A stretch of DNA of 64,000 nt, taken from UBA961 sp014191195 (GTDB lineage Bacteria > Bacteroidota > Ignavibacteria > Kapaibacteriales > UBA961). The first letter of the stretch is position 1. Each line of letters starts with the position of its first letter. Positions 9,801-18,097 of this stretch are shown piece by piece. The position numbers and the translations under genes were made by a program. The DNA is taken from NCBI GenBank assembly GCA_964204605.1, contig OZ123195.1, forward strand, positions 434,001-498,000, written 5' to 3'. Under the pieces are notes generated by a model. The model was not told the DNA's origin. It ran no database searches and was given only the letters and a program-made list of their open reading frames with translations.

Positions 9801-11561
9801 AGTCCCACCAATGCCTTTTACATAAACAACATTGCCAGAAACATCAATTTGAGCATAAAAGCCATCTCGAGATCCACCTGCACTAGACATCTGATTTGTA
9901 TCGAAAGTACCTACACCAACAAAAGAACCTCCTACAAAAGCATTCAATCCATCTGATGAAAGAGATATACTTACAGATGAATCTGATAATGTACCGCCAA
10001 TTTGTTTAGCCCATACATATGTTTTTGCACTTGGCAAACCAACTTTTATACGGAATTTTCCTTTTGTATCTAGTTTTTTCAACTCATCTGCTGACCATAT
10101 ATATTTCAATCCAGTTGCATTATTTGCAAGAAGATTCCATGTTGCTCCATCATCAGAACTGTATTGAATAATAACTTCTTGCGCAGAATCAACACCTGCC
10201 CATAAAATAGTTAAATCATTACATGTAGATCTTACTTCGGAAGATATTGGGTCTACAAGAATAACACTAGCTGTGCCTCCTACCAAAGGAAGAATTGGCG
10301 GGCTACAAGGTGTTCCAGTTAATTCCAAAGAACCTTGACGAAAATCTAATACATTGCCTTGGGTAAATTCTACAGCAAAAGCCCTGCTTTTGCCAGAATC
10401 TATAGTAATTGGAGTAGATCCGTCCCAATCAGTTAATTTAAATGTAGCACCTGCTGGAGATGTAACTTTGCCTTTAGTTAAAGTAACTTGTCCAGTTTTA
10501 GCTGTAACGGTTACAGTACTTGTTATTGGAGTATTTGGAAGTGGATTTCCAAATGACAAAATTGGTGGGCTTACGTCAAATCTTAGAATACTACTAGCCG
10601 GGGCTAAATATTCAGAGGATTTGGTAATATTATATCCTTTTTTGAGCGTTATTTCAATTTTTCGTTTTCTACTAGAATCATCACAACCCATTGGAGATTT
10701 CCACTTAAGATAGCATACTTCTTTAGCTTGCAATTTAGTAGCAATCTTTGCATAAATATCTTGTAATTGGGCTGCAGCATCACGAGAATTTGCTTCAAAA
10801 GATTCTCCGCCAGTTTCACTTGCAAATCTTGCTAAATCTGCATTCATACCGGTGAAAGCTGTTATTGCATAAAAAACGATGCCATTATCTTGTAATCCTT
10901 TACGAATAGAATCTACAGTTGGCTTTCTATTGGGCTCTCCATCAGTTAAAAAGATAATGACTCTTTTAACAGGTTCTGTAGGCCTTTCACTTAACAACTT
11001 AATAGCACCCCATTGTTTATGTAGAAGTGGGGGATCATAAGCAGTTGCAGTTCCTAATTCTATTTTGTCAATTGCTGCAATAAGTTGATTTCGATTATTT
11101 GTCCAATCTTGTTCTAAGTAAGATTGACCATCGAAAGAAACAATGGCTACTGCAGTTGGATCTATAAAATTCAATTGCTGAACAAATAATTTAGAAGCAA
11201 TCTTAACAAATTTGAACCTTGTATCATCTGGGGTTTGTCCAACTTGTTCAGACATCGATCCACTTTTATCGATAACCAATACTACACTTAATGCAGGGCC
11301 ATCAACAATAGATGAACATTTCTTTATCAAAGCAGAATTTGGAATCTTTATTCCATTTTCAAAAACATCAAAATCATTAGAATCTAATCCAGCCAATGGA
11401 GCATCATCTTTATCTAATGTTTGAAAAAAAGTTCTTATCTGAGGATAAGCTTTTGTTTCAGGTGCAAAAATATTGAATCGAACTTGTGCTTTTGTTTGAA
11501 CTGAACAAGCAGTTATAAACAAAAAGAAAAACATTGTAAAGAATCCTAATCTGCGAATCAT
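6867..11561 (-). CDS. Very large VWA-domain surface protein with choice-of-anchor-D repeats and T9SS sorting tail
   Basis: I start it at ATG 11561 (1564 residues) because GGGAG lies 6 nt upstream; the ATG 42 nt earlier has no such site. The leader MIRRLGFFTMFFFLFITAC has a lipobox-like ITAC (Cys19), but TKAQ|VRF could equally be a signal peptidase I site. A von Willebrand A domain follows (about 90-285) with an intact MIDAS DKSGS (98-102) and a downstream LTDGEPN. Next come choice-of-anchor-D/ASPM-like Ig domains (SFGNPLP, AFAVEFTQG), a propeller-like section with SBBP-type repeats (about 520-780), more anchor-D repeats (about 800-1330), a cohesin-like domain, and a final 80 residues ending GSYELSLSTESLPSGMYICV, the T9SS type A sorting tail. 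It is likely displayed at the cell surface, perhaps as an adhesin; the ligand is unknown. Confidence 0.85.
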   Translation of the reverse strand: MIRRLGFFTMFFFLFITACSVQTKAQVRFNIFAPETKAYPQIRTFFQTLDKDDAPLAGLDSNDFDVFENGIKIPNSALIKKCSSIVDGPALSVVLVIDKSGSMSEQVGQTPDDTRFKFVKIASKLFVQQLNFIDPTAVAIVSFDGQSYLEQDWTNNRNQLIAAIDKIELGTATAYDPPLLHKQWGAIKLLSERPTEPVKRVIIFLTDGEPNRKPTVDSIRKGLQDNGIVFYAITAFTGMNADLARFASETGGESFEANSRDAAAQLQDIYAKIATKLQAKEVCYLKWKSPMGCDDSSRKRKIEITLKKGYNITKSSEYLAPASSILRFDVSPPILSFGNPLPNTPITSTVTVTAKTGQVTLTKGKVTSPAGATFKLTDWDGSTPITIDSGKSRAFAVEFTQGNVLDFRQGSLELTGTPCSPPILPLVGGTASVILVDPISSEVRSTCNDLTILWAGVDSAQEVIIQYSSDDGATWNLLANNATGLKYIWSADELKKLDTKGKFRIKVGLPSAKTYVWAKQIGGTLSDSSVSISLSSDGLNAFVGGSFVGVGTFDTNQMSSAGGSRDGFYAQIDVSGNVVYVKGIGGTSEDQITGITAGPGKVAYTTGWFIGDATFGNQPGLQGAISKTKASDKSKRNFFMARIEPNGNMVMVQDLGPRANTAGEAFGEQIAYDPSDKHVYAQGMFKGTLETTIAGFPVRIQNRTTLWQPFTAIFDEAGNWLDLQPSKVVGKPYTKNTATDKDGCIYETGSFNGTIVKDPGNKLLTSAGLSDGFVTKFCGLPPSSSASQVSFPLAKAKLYSVDPNLRFNVGTTAVGQPKEQTLNTGICNGGNLDTFIDSVGVDNPQFSLKTVLNGRLFPAVNCDTIPIEVLFDPTSPGEHCAKVTFYASCSPVVTMTICGTGVEPCTYTYTSDTVFTNTLVTSKSTMLIKTALCNKSGIIIDGKLKLAGTNPGDYKIVSINPGYGTALPSSGDTTITIRPGQCLELGVEFIPTATGKRTAIIDLGLPADCGAPRIQLSGDGISPLQATVSNGIWGCVPVTGKDQKVIKIKNNGGSEATIESITLQKNDGTFTFALPTLPYKLASGQESNLTIEFSPKTATLGLWDSLLVKASADNQTITVGGRLQGDGCTGTLKADSNCVGTTIVGTNNTKADALILNNTGNAPLNVSSITIVGSTEFDNLTPVAPFTIPAGGKQILSVRFTPEFVGYRSATVNIVHDGTNGSSQATICGEGFSADSTVNFGTVLVCETPGAVIPYPNLSSNKVTIDASVEGTDKNQFTLLPSGSVDIGAGLTNNFLIMFTPQSAGTFAATAKLGQRKINLIGKAITSGMKVYTSPNDYQKVIPGKAVNLIVKAKIDSAIGTTNVDTLQVILSYNAQNLEYSNKLISKINGWTWNAVSKPNNIVVSGKGITSIPGKSDVELFELEYNAYLGDTNVFSVDVQATTSTSLSKCLIINTAGSSLTLDKICFQNGRFIRGSGIGYALKQIGQSPAVDQASIEYSIGISGQTTIELYNSMGQKVHTLLHGTLQSGSYELSLSTESLPSGMYICVMKSGPFQAQQQLMITK

Positions 11562-11610
11562 ACGATTCTCCCGATTGGTATAACACATAGTATTTATTAT
11601 CAAAGTAACA

Positions 11611-11640
11611 TGATCTAAAACAATATAAAGTTTTAGATCA
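11611..11640. promoter_or_regulatory. 11-bp perfect inverted repeat upstream of the VWA surface-protein gene
   Basis: TGATCTAAAAC and GTTTTAGATCA are perfect reverse complements separated by 8 nt. The element sits 50-79 nt upstream of the start codon of the surface protein. On neither strand is it followed by a T-run, so it does not look like an intrinsic terminator. An operator for a dimeric regulator or a structured 5' leader are the simplest readings; both are inferences. Confidence 0.4.
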
Positions 11641-11714
11641 AAAAAAATAGGTTAATAATGCAAATTACTTCATTGTAATGACACATTCTTATGAATTAAG
11701 TCACAAAATATACA

Positions 11715-12857
11715 TCAAGAAGAAAGCATTACAGGCCTTTCCAAAATTGTAAATGTTTTATCAACAGAATTAAGTTCTGCATTAACTCCTAATGGTAATG
11801 TCATCTTACTTTTAACATGCCCAATAGGTAAACCATACACAGCAGGGATGCCCAAAGATTTAATCCTTGATTCAAGAACTTGTATAAGTGAGAATGATAC
11901 TTCAAATCCTGCGATTCTTTGAGCTTCACAATTTTTGAATTGTCCTAAAACGATACCTGCACATTGTTGTAATTTACCAGCAAGCCATAGTTGTGTTAAC
12001 ATTCTATCTATTTTATAAGGTTCCTCTGCAATATCTTCTAAAAACAACAGTGCATTTTTAGTATCAATTTCATAAGGTGTACCTAAAGTACTTACTATCA
12101 TGGATAAATTACCACCTGTTAAAGTACCCCGGGCAACTCCAGAATTTAATGTAATTATTTTACTATCTGAATATGTAATCGGAGCAAATGGTATGATTGC
12201 TTTCTCTTTAGAAATTGCATCATTTTGAATAAATTGATTAGAGCATAATGTTTTATTAAAATAATCAACAGTAAATGGATCAAAAGTAGAGGACGCTACA
12301 GGCCCATGAAATGTGACAAGATTACTCAATCTATTTATTGCAACTAATAATGCGGTTATATCGCTATACCCAATAATAATTTTGGGATTTTGTTGTATCA
12401 TTGAAAAATCTAGCATGGGTAGAATGCGCATTACTCCGTATCCACCCCTAGCACATAAAATACAGTCAATATCCTTTCTTTCGATAAACTCCATGAACTC
12501 AGAAGCACGTTCAGCATCTGGTGCAGATAAATAACCATATTTACGGGTAATAGTATTACCTATAACTATATTAAAACCACTAGCTTTTAACAGTGAAATG
12601 CCTTCTTGGAGTTCTCCATTATCAACTCCACTTGCTGGTGCTGTGATGCCAATCGTTGATCCCTTTTTTAAGGCAGGTGGTAATAATGAAGCAGTAAAAC
12701 CTTTTGCATGTAATTCCTCTGAAGCAAGAACAGCTTCAGCAGAAAACTTAGGGGAAGATTCTACCTTATTATCAGCCTTTGCTAAAGAATTAGCAGAACT
12801 CATAATGCCGGCTCCTAGCCCAATACCACATGCTCCAAGAAATTTTCTTCTTTTCAT
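11715..12857 (-). CDS. Tat-exported LD-carboxypeptidase (peptidase S66 family)
   Basis: I start it at ATG 12857 (380 residues), which begins MKRRKFLGACGIGLGAG, a twin-arginine signal. The longer frame back to 12959 would cover a -7 promoter element. S66 enzymes cut the L,D bond of muropeptide tetrapeptides. The Ser-Glu-His triad is visible: Ser165 in IIGYSDITALL, Glu in LFLEDIAEEPYKIDR (271-285), and His347 in GLPIGHVKSKMTLPLG. The typical cytosolic LdcA lacks a leader, so a Tat leader implies a periplasmic role in peptidoglycan turnover. MccF-type self-immunity proteins share the fold and cannot be excluded. Confidence 0.85.
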   Translation of the reverse strand: MKRRKFLGACGIGLGAGIMSSANSLAKADNKVESSPKFSAEAVLASEELHAKGFTASLLPPALKKGSTIGITAPASGVDNGELQEGISLLKASGFNIVIGNTITRKYGYLSAPDAERASEFMEFIERKDIDCILCARGGYGVMRILPMLDFSMIQQNPKIIIGYSDITALLVAINRLSNLVTFHGPVASSTFDPFTVDYFNKTLCSNQFIQNDAISKEKAIIPFAPITYSDSKIITLNSGVARGTLTGGNLSMIVSTLGTPYEIDTKNALLFLEDIAEEPYKIDRMLTQLWLAGKLQQCAGIVLGQFKNCEAQRIAGFEVSFSLIQVLESRIKSLGIPAVYGLPIGHVKSKMTLPLGVNAELNSVDKTFTILERPVMLSS

Positions 12858-12956
12858 TCGTATCAACTTCAAAATGTGAAAAACCGAGAAAAAAACATAA
12901 ACAAGATAATAATCAATACTATTTGCAATATTCATGCCGTCGGTATCCAACGAATA

Positions 12957-12964
12957 CAAAAATA
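12957..12964 (-). promoter_or_regulatory. Candidate -7 promoter element for the LD-carboxypeptidase gene
   Basis: Read on the minus strand this is TATTTTTG, an exact fit to the Bacteroidota -7 consensus TAnnTTTG. It lies about 100 nt upstream of the chosen start. I see no clear TTTG about 20 nt further upstream, so the -33 half is missing or weak. Confidence 0.35.
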
Positions 12965-13148
12965 CTAAATGAATTCTATCTAATACTATCTAATACTGTC
13001 ATAATATGGTAGAAATGTAAAGAAATTAGCTATGTGCGTAAATACTTTGCCAAAGAATCGAATCTATATAGCTAACTTGTTCGATTGAAAACGTGTGTTT
13101 ATATGTAATTGTATAGTGTAATTGAATTGTATCTTTATTTTCACATCT

Positions 13149-14444
13149 ATGAAAAACACAATAAATTCCAGAAGAACATTGTTAAAATCAGCTGGTGCCT
13201 TAGCGATTTTACCATTTACTACATTTCACAATGTACATGCATATCCTAATCCAATAGAGCACATTCAACCTGATTATAATGCCGATTTCTGGCAAGCAAT
13301 TAGAACTGAATATAGCATGGATAGAACCATGATTAACCTAAATAATGGTGGTGTTAGTCCTAGCCCAAAATCTGTGATTGAGTCTCTTCATAAAGCTATT
13401 GATTATGCAAATTTAGCCCCAGCAAGAAATCTTTGGCAACAATTAGAACCTGGTTTAGAAAGGGTGCGAGAAGGTTTAGCAGATATGTTTGGTACACAGG
13501 TATCAGAAATTGCTATTACCAGAAATGCCAGTGAAAGTTTGCAAAATATTCAATTAGGAATGAGTTTATCGGTTGGTGATGAAGTGTTAACCACTATCTA
13601 TGATTATCCTAGGATGATTACTGCGTGGGAACAAAGGGTAAGAAGAGATAATATTGTCTTGAAAAAAATTGAAATCCCTATGCCTTTATTAGATCCCATG
13701 GATGCTGTAAATGCTATAGAAAAAGCAATTACAAAAAAAACGAAAGTGATTCATGTTTCCCATATTCCATTTTGCACAGGGCAAATAATGCCTATAAAAG
13801 CAATTTGTGAAATGGCAAAAAAATATTCAATTGAATGTATTGTAGATGGCGCTCATTCATTTGCTCATATACCTTTCAAACAACAAGATTTGCAATGTGA
13901 TTATTTTGCGACTTCGCTTCACAAATGGCTTTATGCACCAATTGGTACAGGAATGTTATATGTGAAAAAAGAAAAAATATCTTCCATTTGGCCTCTAATG
14001 GCTGCACCTACAGAAATGGATGATTCCATAAAGAAATTTGAGGAAATTGGAACGCATCAATCAGCTTTACACAATGCTATTAGCGATGCTTTGGTATTTA
14101 ATGAAAGAATAACTGTAGAAAGAAAAGCAGAAAGATTAAGAGCCCTAAATAAACGATGGATTGATAAGATTAAGCAAGATAAAAGAGTATCTTTTTCAGT
14201 TAATATAGATGATGATCAGCAATGGTGTGGCATCATAGTAGTAATGTTTAAAGGCTTTAATCACGAGAAAATTGGTGAATATTTGATGAATACTCACCGT
14301 ATCATTTCTACGCCTTTAAAATATGCAAATATTGATGGTTTAAGAATTACTCCCAATATTTATATTGGGGAATCTGAAATTGATTATTTTGCACAAGCAT
14401 TACTTAATATTTTGGGTGGAAAGGTTAGTGGCCTTACCAAGTAG
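13149..14444 (+). CDS. Tat-exported aminotransferase class V-fold PLP enzyme (isopenicillin-N-epimerase-like)
   Basis: The chosen ATG at 13149 (431 residues) starts MKNTINSRRTLLKSAGALAI, a strong twin-arginine signal. The mature protein is a fold-type I PLP enzyme. Asp233 in CIVDGAHSFAH binds the pyridine nitrogen and the Schiff-base lysine is Lys259 in ATSLHKWLYAPIGTGML. The His-Lys-Trp context and overall layout resemble isopenicillin-N epimerase/cysteine-desulfurase-like members rather than true cysteine desulfurases, and no catalytic Cys loop is apparent. Tat export suggests that it folds with PLP in the cytoplasm and works in the periplasm. The substrate is unknown. It is divergent from the other Tat gene. 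Confidence 0.8.
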   Translation: MKNTINSRRTLLKSAGALAILPFTTFHNVHAYPNPIEHIQPDYNADFWQAIRTEYSMDRTMINLNNGGVSPSPKSVIESLHKAIDYANLAPARNLWQQLEPGLERVREGLADMFGTQVSEIAITRNASESLQNIQLGMSLSVGDEVLTTIYDYPRMITAWEQRVRRDNIVLKKIEIPMPLLDPMDAVNAIEKAITKKTKVIHVSHIPFCTGQIMPIKAICEMAKKYSIECIVDGAHSFAHIPFKQQDLQCDYFATSLHKWLYAPIGTGMLYVKKEKISSIWPLMAAPTEMDDSIKKFEEIGTHQSALHNAISDALVFNERITVERKAERLRALNKRWIDKIKQDKRVSFSVNIDDDQQWCGIIVVMFKGFNHEKIGEYLMNTHRIISTPLKYANIDGLRITPNIYIGESEIDYFAQALLNILGGKVSGLTK

Positions 14445-14509
14445 CATATATTTAACTCACTACAACACTGCAATTATTGCTGTGTATTCCGATTTAGCAG
14501 ATTTCCTAT

Positions 14510-15439
14510 ATGGTAAATGATACATTCTTGTGGATAAGTTTTCACGTATTTATTCTTTTGATGCTGGCAATTGATATTGGCATCTTTCACAAAAGAGCAC
14601 ATGCAATTTCTGTTAAAGAAGCTTTGGGTTGGAGTGCTTTGTGGATATCTTTGTCTGCATTATTTGCAATAGGTATTGCTTATTTCAAATCGCCAATTGC
14701 TGCTACGGAATTTGCTACAGCATATATTATAGAAAAATCATTAAGTGTTGATAATCTCTTTATTTTCTTAACGATTTTTAATTACTTTCGGGTACCTCAA
14801 AAATATCAACACAAAGTACTTTTTTGGGGTGTATTAGGTGCTTTAGTAATGAGAGCAATATTCATTATTGCTGGAGTAACCATTATTGCAAAATTTCATT
14901 TTATTATTTACATACTGGGTGCATTTTTAGTATATACTGGGTTTAAACTCTTTTTTACCGATGATAATGCAGAATATAATCCAGAAAATAATGTTGCATT
15001 GAAATTTGTAAGAAAATATATTGGTGTATCTAATTATTATCATGAAGATAAATTTTTCCTTCGTAGAATGGGACATAGCTTTGCAACTCCATTATTTATG
15101 GTGCTAATTTTAGTTGAAACAACTGATTTAATTTTTGCTTTAGATTCGATACCAGCTGTATTAGCTGTCTCTCCAGACCCATTTATAGTGTATACTTCAA
15201 ATATCTTTGCTATTCTTGGTTTAAGGTCATTGTATTTTGCCTTGGCTGGAGTGGTTGGATTATTCCATTATCTAAATTATGGCCTCGCTTTCATATTAAG
15301 TTTTATTGGCGTCAAAATGCTTATTAGTGGTTTTTATACTATTCCAATTCATTGGGCATTATTAGTTGTATTAAGTATTCTTATCTTTTCTGTCGTATTA
15401 TCTTTACTTTTCCCAAAATCTAAAGAACAGGAAGTGTAA
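14510..15439 (+). CDS. TerC/Alx family integral membrane protein
   Basis: The 309 residues carry about eight or nine hydrophobic segments and the TerC hallmarks: DIGIFHKRAHAISVKEALGW near the start, EKSLSVDNLFIF (about 84-95), and TTDLIFALDSIPAVLAVSPD followed by SNIFAILGLRSLYFAL. Family members (Alx, TerC) have been linked to manganese export, pH response and tellurite resistance. Acidic residues in the DN and D-SIPA helices are the likely metal ligands. It sits 65 nt after the PLP enzyme and 5 nt before GH57. I looked for a manganese (yybP-ykoY) riboswitch in the 65-nt leader and saw none. Confidence 0.88.
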   Translation: MVNDTFLWISFHVFILLMLAIDIGIFHKRAHAISVKEALGWSALWISLSALFAIGIAYFKSPIAATEFATAYIIEKSLSVDNLFIFLTIFNYFRVPQKYQHKVLFWGVLGALVMRAIFIIAGVTIIAKFHFIIYILGAFLVYTGFKLFFTDDNAEYNPENNVALKFVRKYIGVSNYYHEDKFFLRRMGHSFATPLFMVLILVETTDLIFALDSIPAVLAVSPDPFIVYTSNIFAILGLRSLYFALAGVVGLFHYLNYGLAFILSFIGVKMLISGFYTIPIHWALLVVLSILIFSVVLSLLFPKSKEQEV

Positions 15440-15444
15440 GTTTT

Positions 15445-17454
15445 ATGATTCTGCCTTTAAGGATTGCTTTGCTTTGGCATCAGCATCAACCATATTATAG
15501 AAAAGGCAATCATTTTATTCTCCCATGGGTACGATTACATGCCGCAAAAGATTATTGGGATTTACCTGCTTTAGCCGAACAATTTCCTTCTTTAAAACAA
15601 ACAATTAATATTGTTCCTTCATTATTAGTTCAATTAGATGAATATATCCGATATGGAATTACTGATTCAATCCAAGAATTAACTCTTATTAATGCATGTG
15701 ATTTAACTAGATTCCAGAAAACAGAAATTCTTCGTCTCTTTTTTGTGTGTAATTATACAACTATGATTGCACCATATGCTAGATACAATGAACTTTATTC
15801 TTATGCTGTACACAATCAACAAGAAGCTGTAGAATCATTTACTTCGCAAGATTGGTTAGACATACAAACCTGGTATAATCTTACATGGATTGGGGAACTG
15901 TATAAATCGAATAATTCCGAATTACAGTTATTATTCGAAAAAACTCATTTTTCAGAAGAAGATAAAGTAGCAGTATTAGCTTATCATAAACACATCATTA
16001 GTCTTATAATACCTGTAATGCAGAAAGCTGTTAAAGAAAACAGATTAGAATTATCAGTAACTCCATTTTATCATCCTATTATTCCACTATTGATTGATTC
16101 TAGATCAGCTTTAGAGAATTTGCCCGATATACATTTACCTGTTTTAGCACCCCAATCAGTGAAAGATGCCCAAGTGCAGATAGAAAGGGCTTTAGCATAT
16201 TGCAAAGATCGATTATCCATTGTACCAAATGGAATGTGGCCATCAGAGGGCTCGATTAGTAATGAATCATTATCAGTATTCGAACAGTATAATATAAAGT
16301 GGATAGCAACCGATGAAAAGATATTGTTTCAATCCCCTGGAAATCATCATCAATTGGATAAGTATTTTCCTAGAAAAATAGGAAATCTTACCTGCTATTT
16401 CCGCGATCATGCTTTGTCTGATGCTATAGGATTTGAATATTCTTCATGGGAAGCTCAAAAAGCTTCGGACGATTTTATCAAAAGATTAAAACAAATACGA
16501 TTAGATCTTATTCAACATTATGGCGAACAATCATTGCAATATGCAGTCGTTCCGATTATTTTAGATGGTGAAAATTGTTGGGAATATTATCAGAATAATG
16601 GCTTGCCTTTTTTGCGCTCATTGTTTCATGCTCTTATATCCCAAGATGAATTGCATACTATTACAATGAGTGAGGGAATTCAAGGTTCTGATTTTCTAGA
16701 ACCATTATCCTCTATCAAAGCTGGATCTTGGATACATGGTAATTTTAGTATTTGGATAGGGCATCCTCAAGATAATGCTGCATGGGAAATGATTGCCAAA
16801 GCTAGAAAAATTTTATTCAATTGTGGATTAGATCAAAAAAGTCCTGAATGGCAAAAAGCATATAATCATCTTCTCATTTCTGAAGGTTCTGATTGGTTCT
16901 GGTGGTATGGAGATGATCACATTTCTGCAAATCAATCTGAATTTGATGAGCTTTTTAGGTGGAATATTGAACAAATTTATCTTTTAATAGGACATCATAT
17001 CCCAGATGAAGTGAGGCAGCCTATTGCAGACAAAATTGAATTTCCTGATGCTGAATTGTCTTCAAAAGAAATTATTCATACGCTATTCGAAAAAGAATAT
17101 TCAGGTTCTGCCATCCATTCTGTTTCAGAAATTCTCTCTTCTGTTCATATTTGTTTTCATGCTGCATCTCAATTATATACTATGAATGTTCATGCAACTG
17201 ATTGTATTGATAAGAATGCAGCAATAGAGATATATATTCTTACTGATCAGCATAAAACTCTTACTGCTATATGGAAAGATAATTATCTTCAATTTGATGG
17301 ATTTATTCCAAAAATATGTGGTAGAGGAATGCATCATATTTATTTTTCATTGCCAGATACATTGCACATATTTCAAATACAAATAAAAACACTACACAAT
17401 ACAACAAGTTTGCTGTATCCCCGTTCGGGCAATTATGTAACACTAACTTTATAA
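15445..17454 (+). CDS. Glycoside hydrolase family 57 protein
   Basis: A 669-residue protein of the GH57 alpha-amylase/alpha-mannosidase family. Region 1 is HQHQPYY (12-18), followed by LPWVRLHAAKDYWDL, also typical. The nucleophile position is Glu268 in GMWPSEGSIS and an acid/base candidate is Asp374 in ILDGENCWEYY. The C-terminal third (about 480-669) is a less conserved beta-rich domain. There is no signal peptide, so it probably acts on intracellular alpha-glucans. It follows TerC by 5 nt and precedes the thioredoxin-like gene by 10 nt, so the three are likely co-transcribed. The exact specificity cannot be read from the sequence. Confidence 0.88.
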   Translation: MILPLRIALLWHQHQPYYRKGNHFILPWVRLHAAKDYWDLPALAEQFPSLKQTINIVPSLLVQLDEYIRYGITDSIQELTLINACDLTRFQKTEILRLFFVCNYTTMIAPYARYNELYSYAVHNQQEAVESFTSQDWLDIQTWYNLTWIGELYKSNNSELQLLFEKTHFSEEDKVAVLAYHKHIISLIIPVMQKAVKENRLELSVTPFYHPIIPLLIDSRSALENLPDIHLPVLAPQSVKDAQVQIERALAYCKDRLSIVPNGMWPSEGSISNESLSVFEQYNIKWIATDEKILFQSPGNHHQLDKYFPRKIGNLTCYFRDHALSDAIGFEYSSWEAQKASDDFIKRLKQIRLDLIQHYGEQSLQYAVVPIILDGENCWEYYQNNGLPFLRSLFHALISQDELHTITMSEGIQGSDFLEPLSSIKAGSWIHGNFSIWIGHPQDNAAWEMIAKARKILFNCGLDQKSPEWQKAYNHLLISEGSDWFWWYGDDHISANQSEFDELFRWNIEQIYLLIGHHIPDEVRQPIADKIEFPDAELSSKEIIHTLFEKEYSGSAIHSVSEILSSVHICFHAASQLYTMNVHATDCIDKNAAIEIYILTDQHKTLTAIWKDNYLQFDGFIPKICGRGMHHIYFSLPDTLHIFQIQIKTLHNTTSLLYPRSGNYVTLTL

Positions 17455-17464
17455 TGATTAAACA

Positions 17465-18064
17465 ATGAATACAACATTATCACCAGCAAATGAATATTGG
17501 GAAAAGTCTTTTTCTTATCAAGAATATAAATCGACATTTGAAGCCATAATTATGCGTTCAGAAAATAATATAGAAGCATCTGAAAAAGAAATGCAACATT
17601 ATTATACATTAAACTGGGCTAGAAGTAAAAGAGTAGAAAAAGTGTATACGATGTCTGACAATGCTAAAAGTGTTTTGTCTGGATTAACTATAAAACAAAA
17701 ATGGATTATCATAACTGAGGCTTGGTGTGGAGATTCCTCGCAATCTTTACCAATACTTGCCGCATTAGCAGAATATAGACCAGATTGTATCGAGATCAGA
17801 ATGTGTTCAAGAGATCTTTATCCAGAACTACTTGAATTATATAAAACGAATGGTTCTATGGGTATTCCCAAATTGATTTCAATTGATAGTAATGGAAAAG
17901 AGCTTTTTACTTGGGGCCCAAGGCCAACAAAAGCGCAAGAAGTATTTGATGCTTTAAAGTATGATAATCTAGAGAAATCAAAGATATATGAAGCTATGCA
18001 TCTTTGGTATGCAAAAGACAAAGGACAAACTGTAGAAATAGAAATCGTATCTTTGTTACAATAA
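17465..18064 (+). CDS. Thioredoxin-family protein with CxxS active site
   Basis: A 199-residue cytoplasmic protein that matches the Thioredoxin_9 type. It has a helical N-terminal extension, then IIITEAWCGDSSQSLPIL (81-98), RMCSRDLY, and SMGIPKLISID with the cis-proline after Ile. The active site is Cys88-Gly-Asp-Ser91, so the resolving cysteine of a CxxC pair is replaced by serine. A monothiol or non-redox role is therefore more likely than classical disulfide reduction. It is the last gene of the tight GH57 run, followed 33 nt later by an exported protein. Confidence 0.8.
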   Translation: MNTTLSPANEYWEKSFSYQEYKSTFEAIIMRSENNIEASEKEMQHYYTLNWARSKRVEKVYTMSDNAKSVLSGLTIKQKWIIITEAWCGDSSQSLPILAALAEYRPDCIEIRMCSRDLYPELLELYKTNGSMGIPKLISIDSNGKELFTWGPRPTKAQEVFDALKYDNLEKSKIYEAMHLWYAKDKGQTVEIEIVSLLQ

Positions 18065-18097
18065 ATTATATAATTATCGGGATTGGAGTATTTGTGT

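Noticed and set aside
10354..10713. A 119-codon plus-strand frame inside the large surface-protein gene
   Set aside because: It is a shadow frame of a repetitive coding region, with no start signal and no family resemblance.
14445..14509. A manganese riboswitch before the TerC gene
   Set aside because: The gap is only 65 nt and shows none of the conserved helices or loops of the yybP-ykoY motif.
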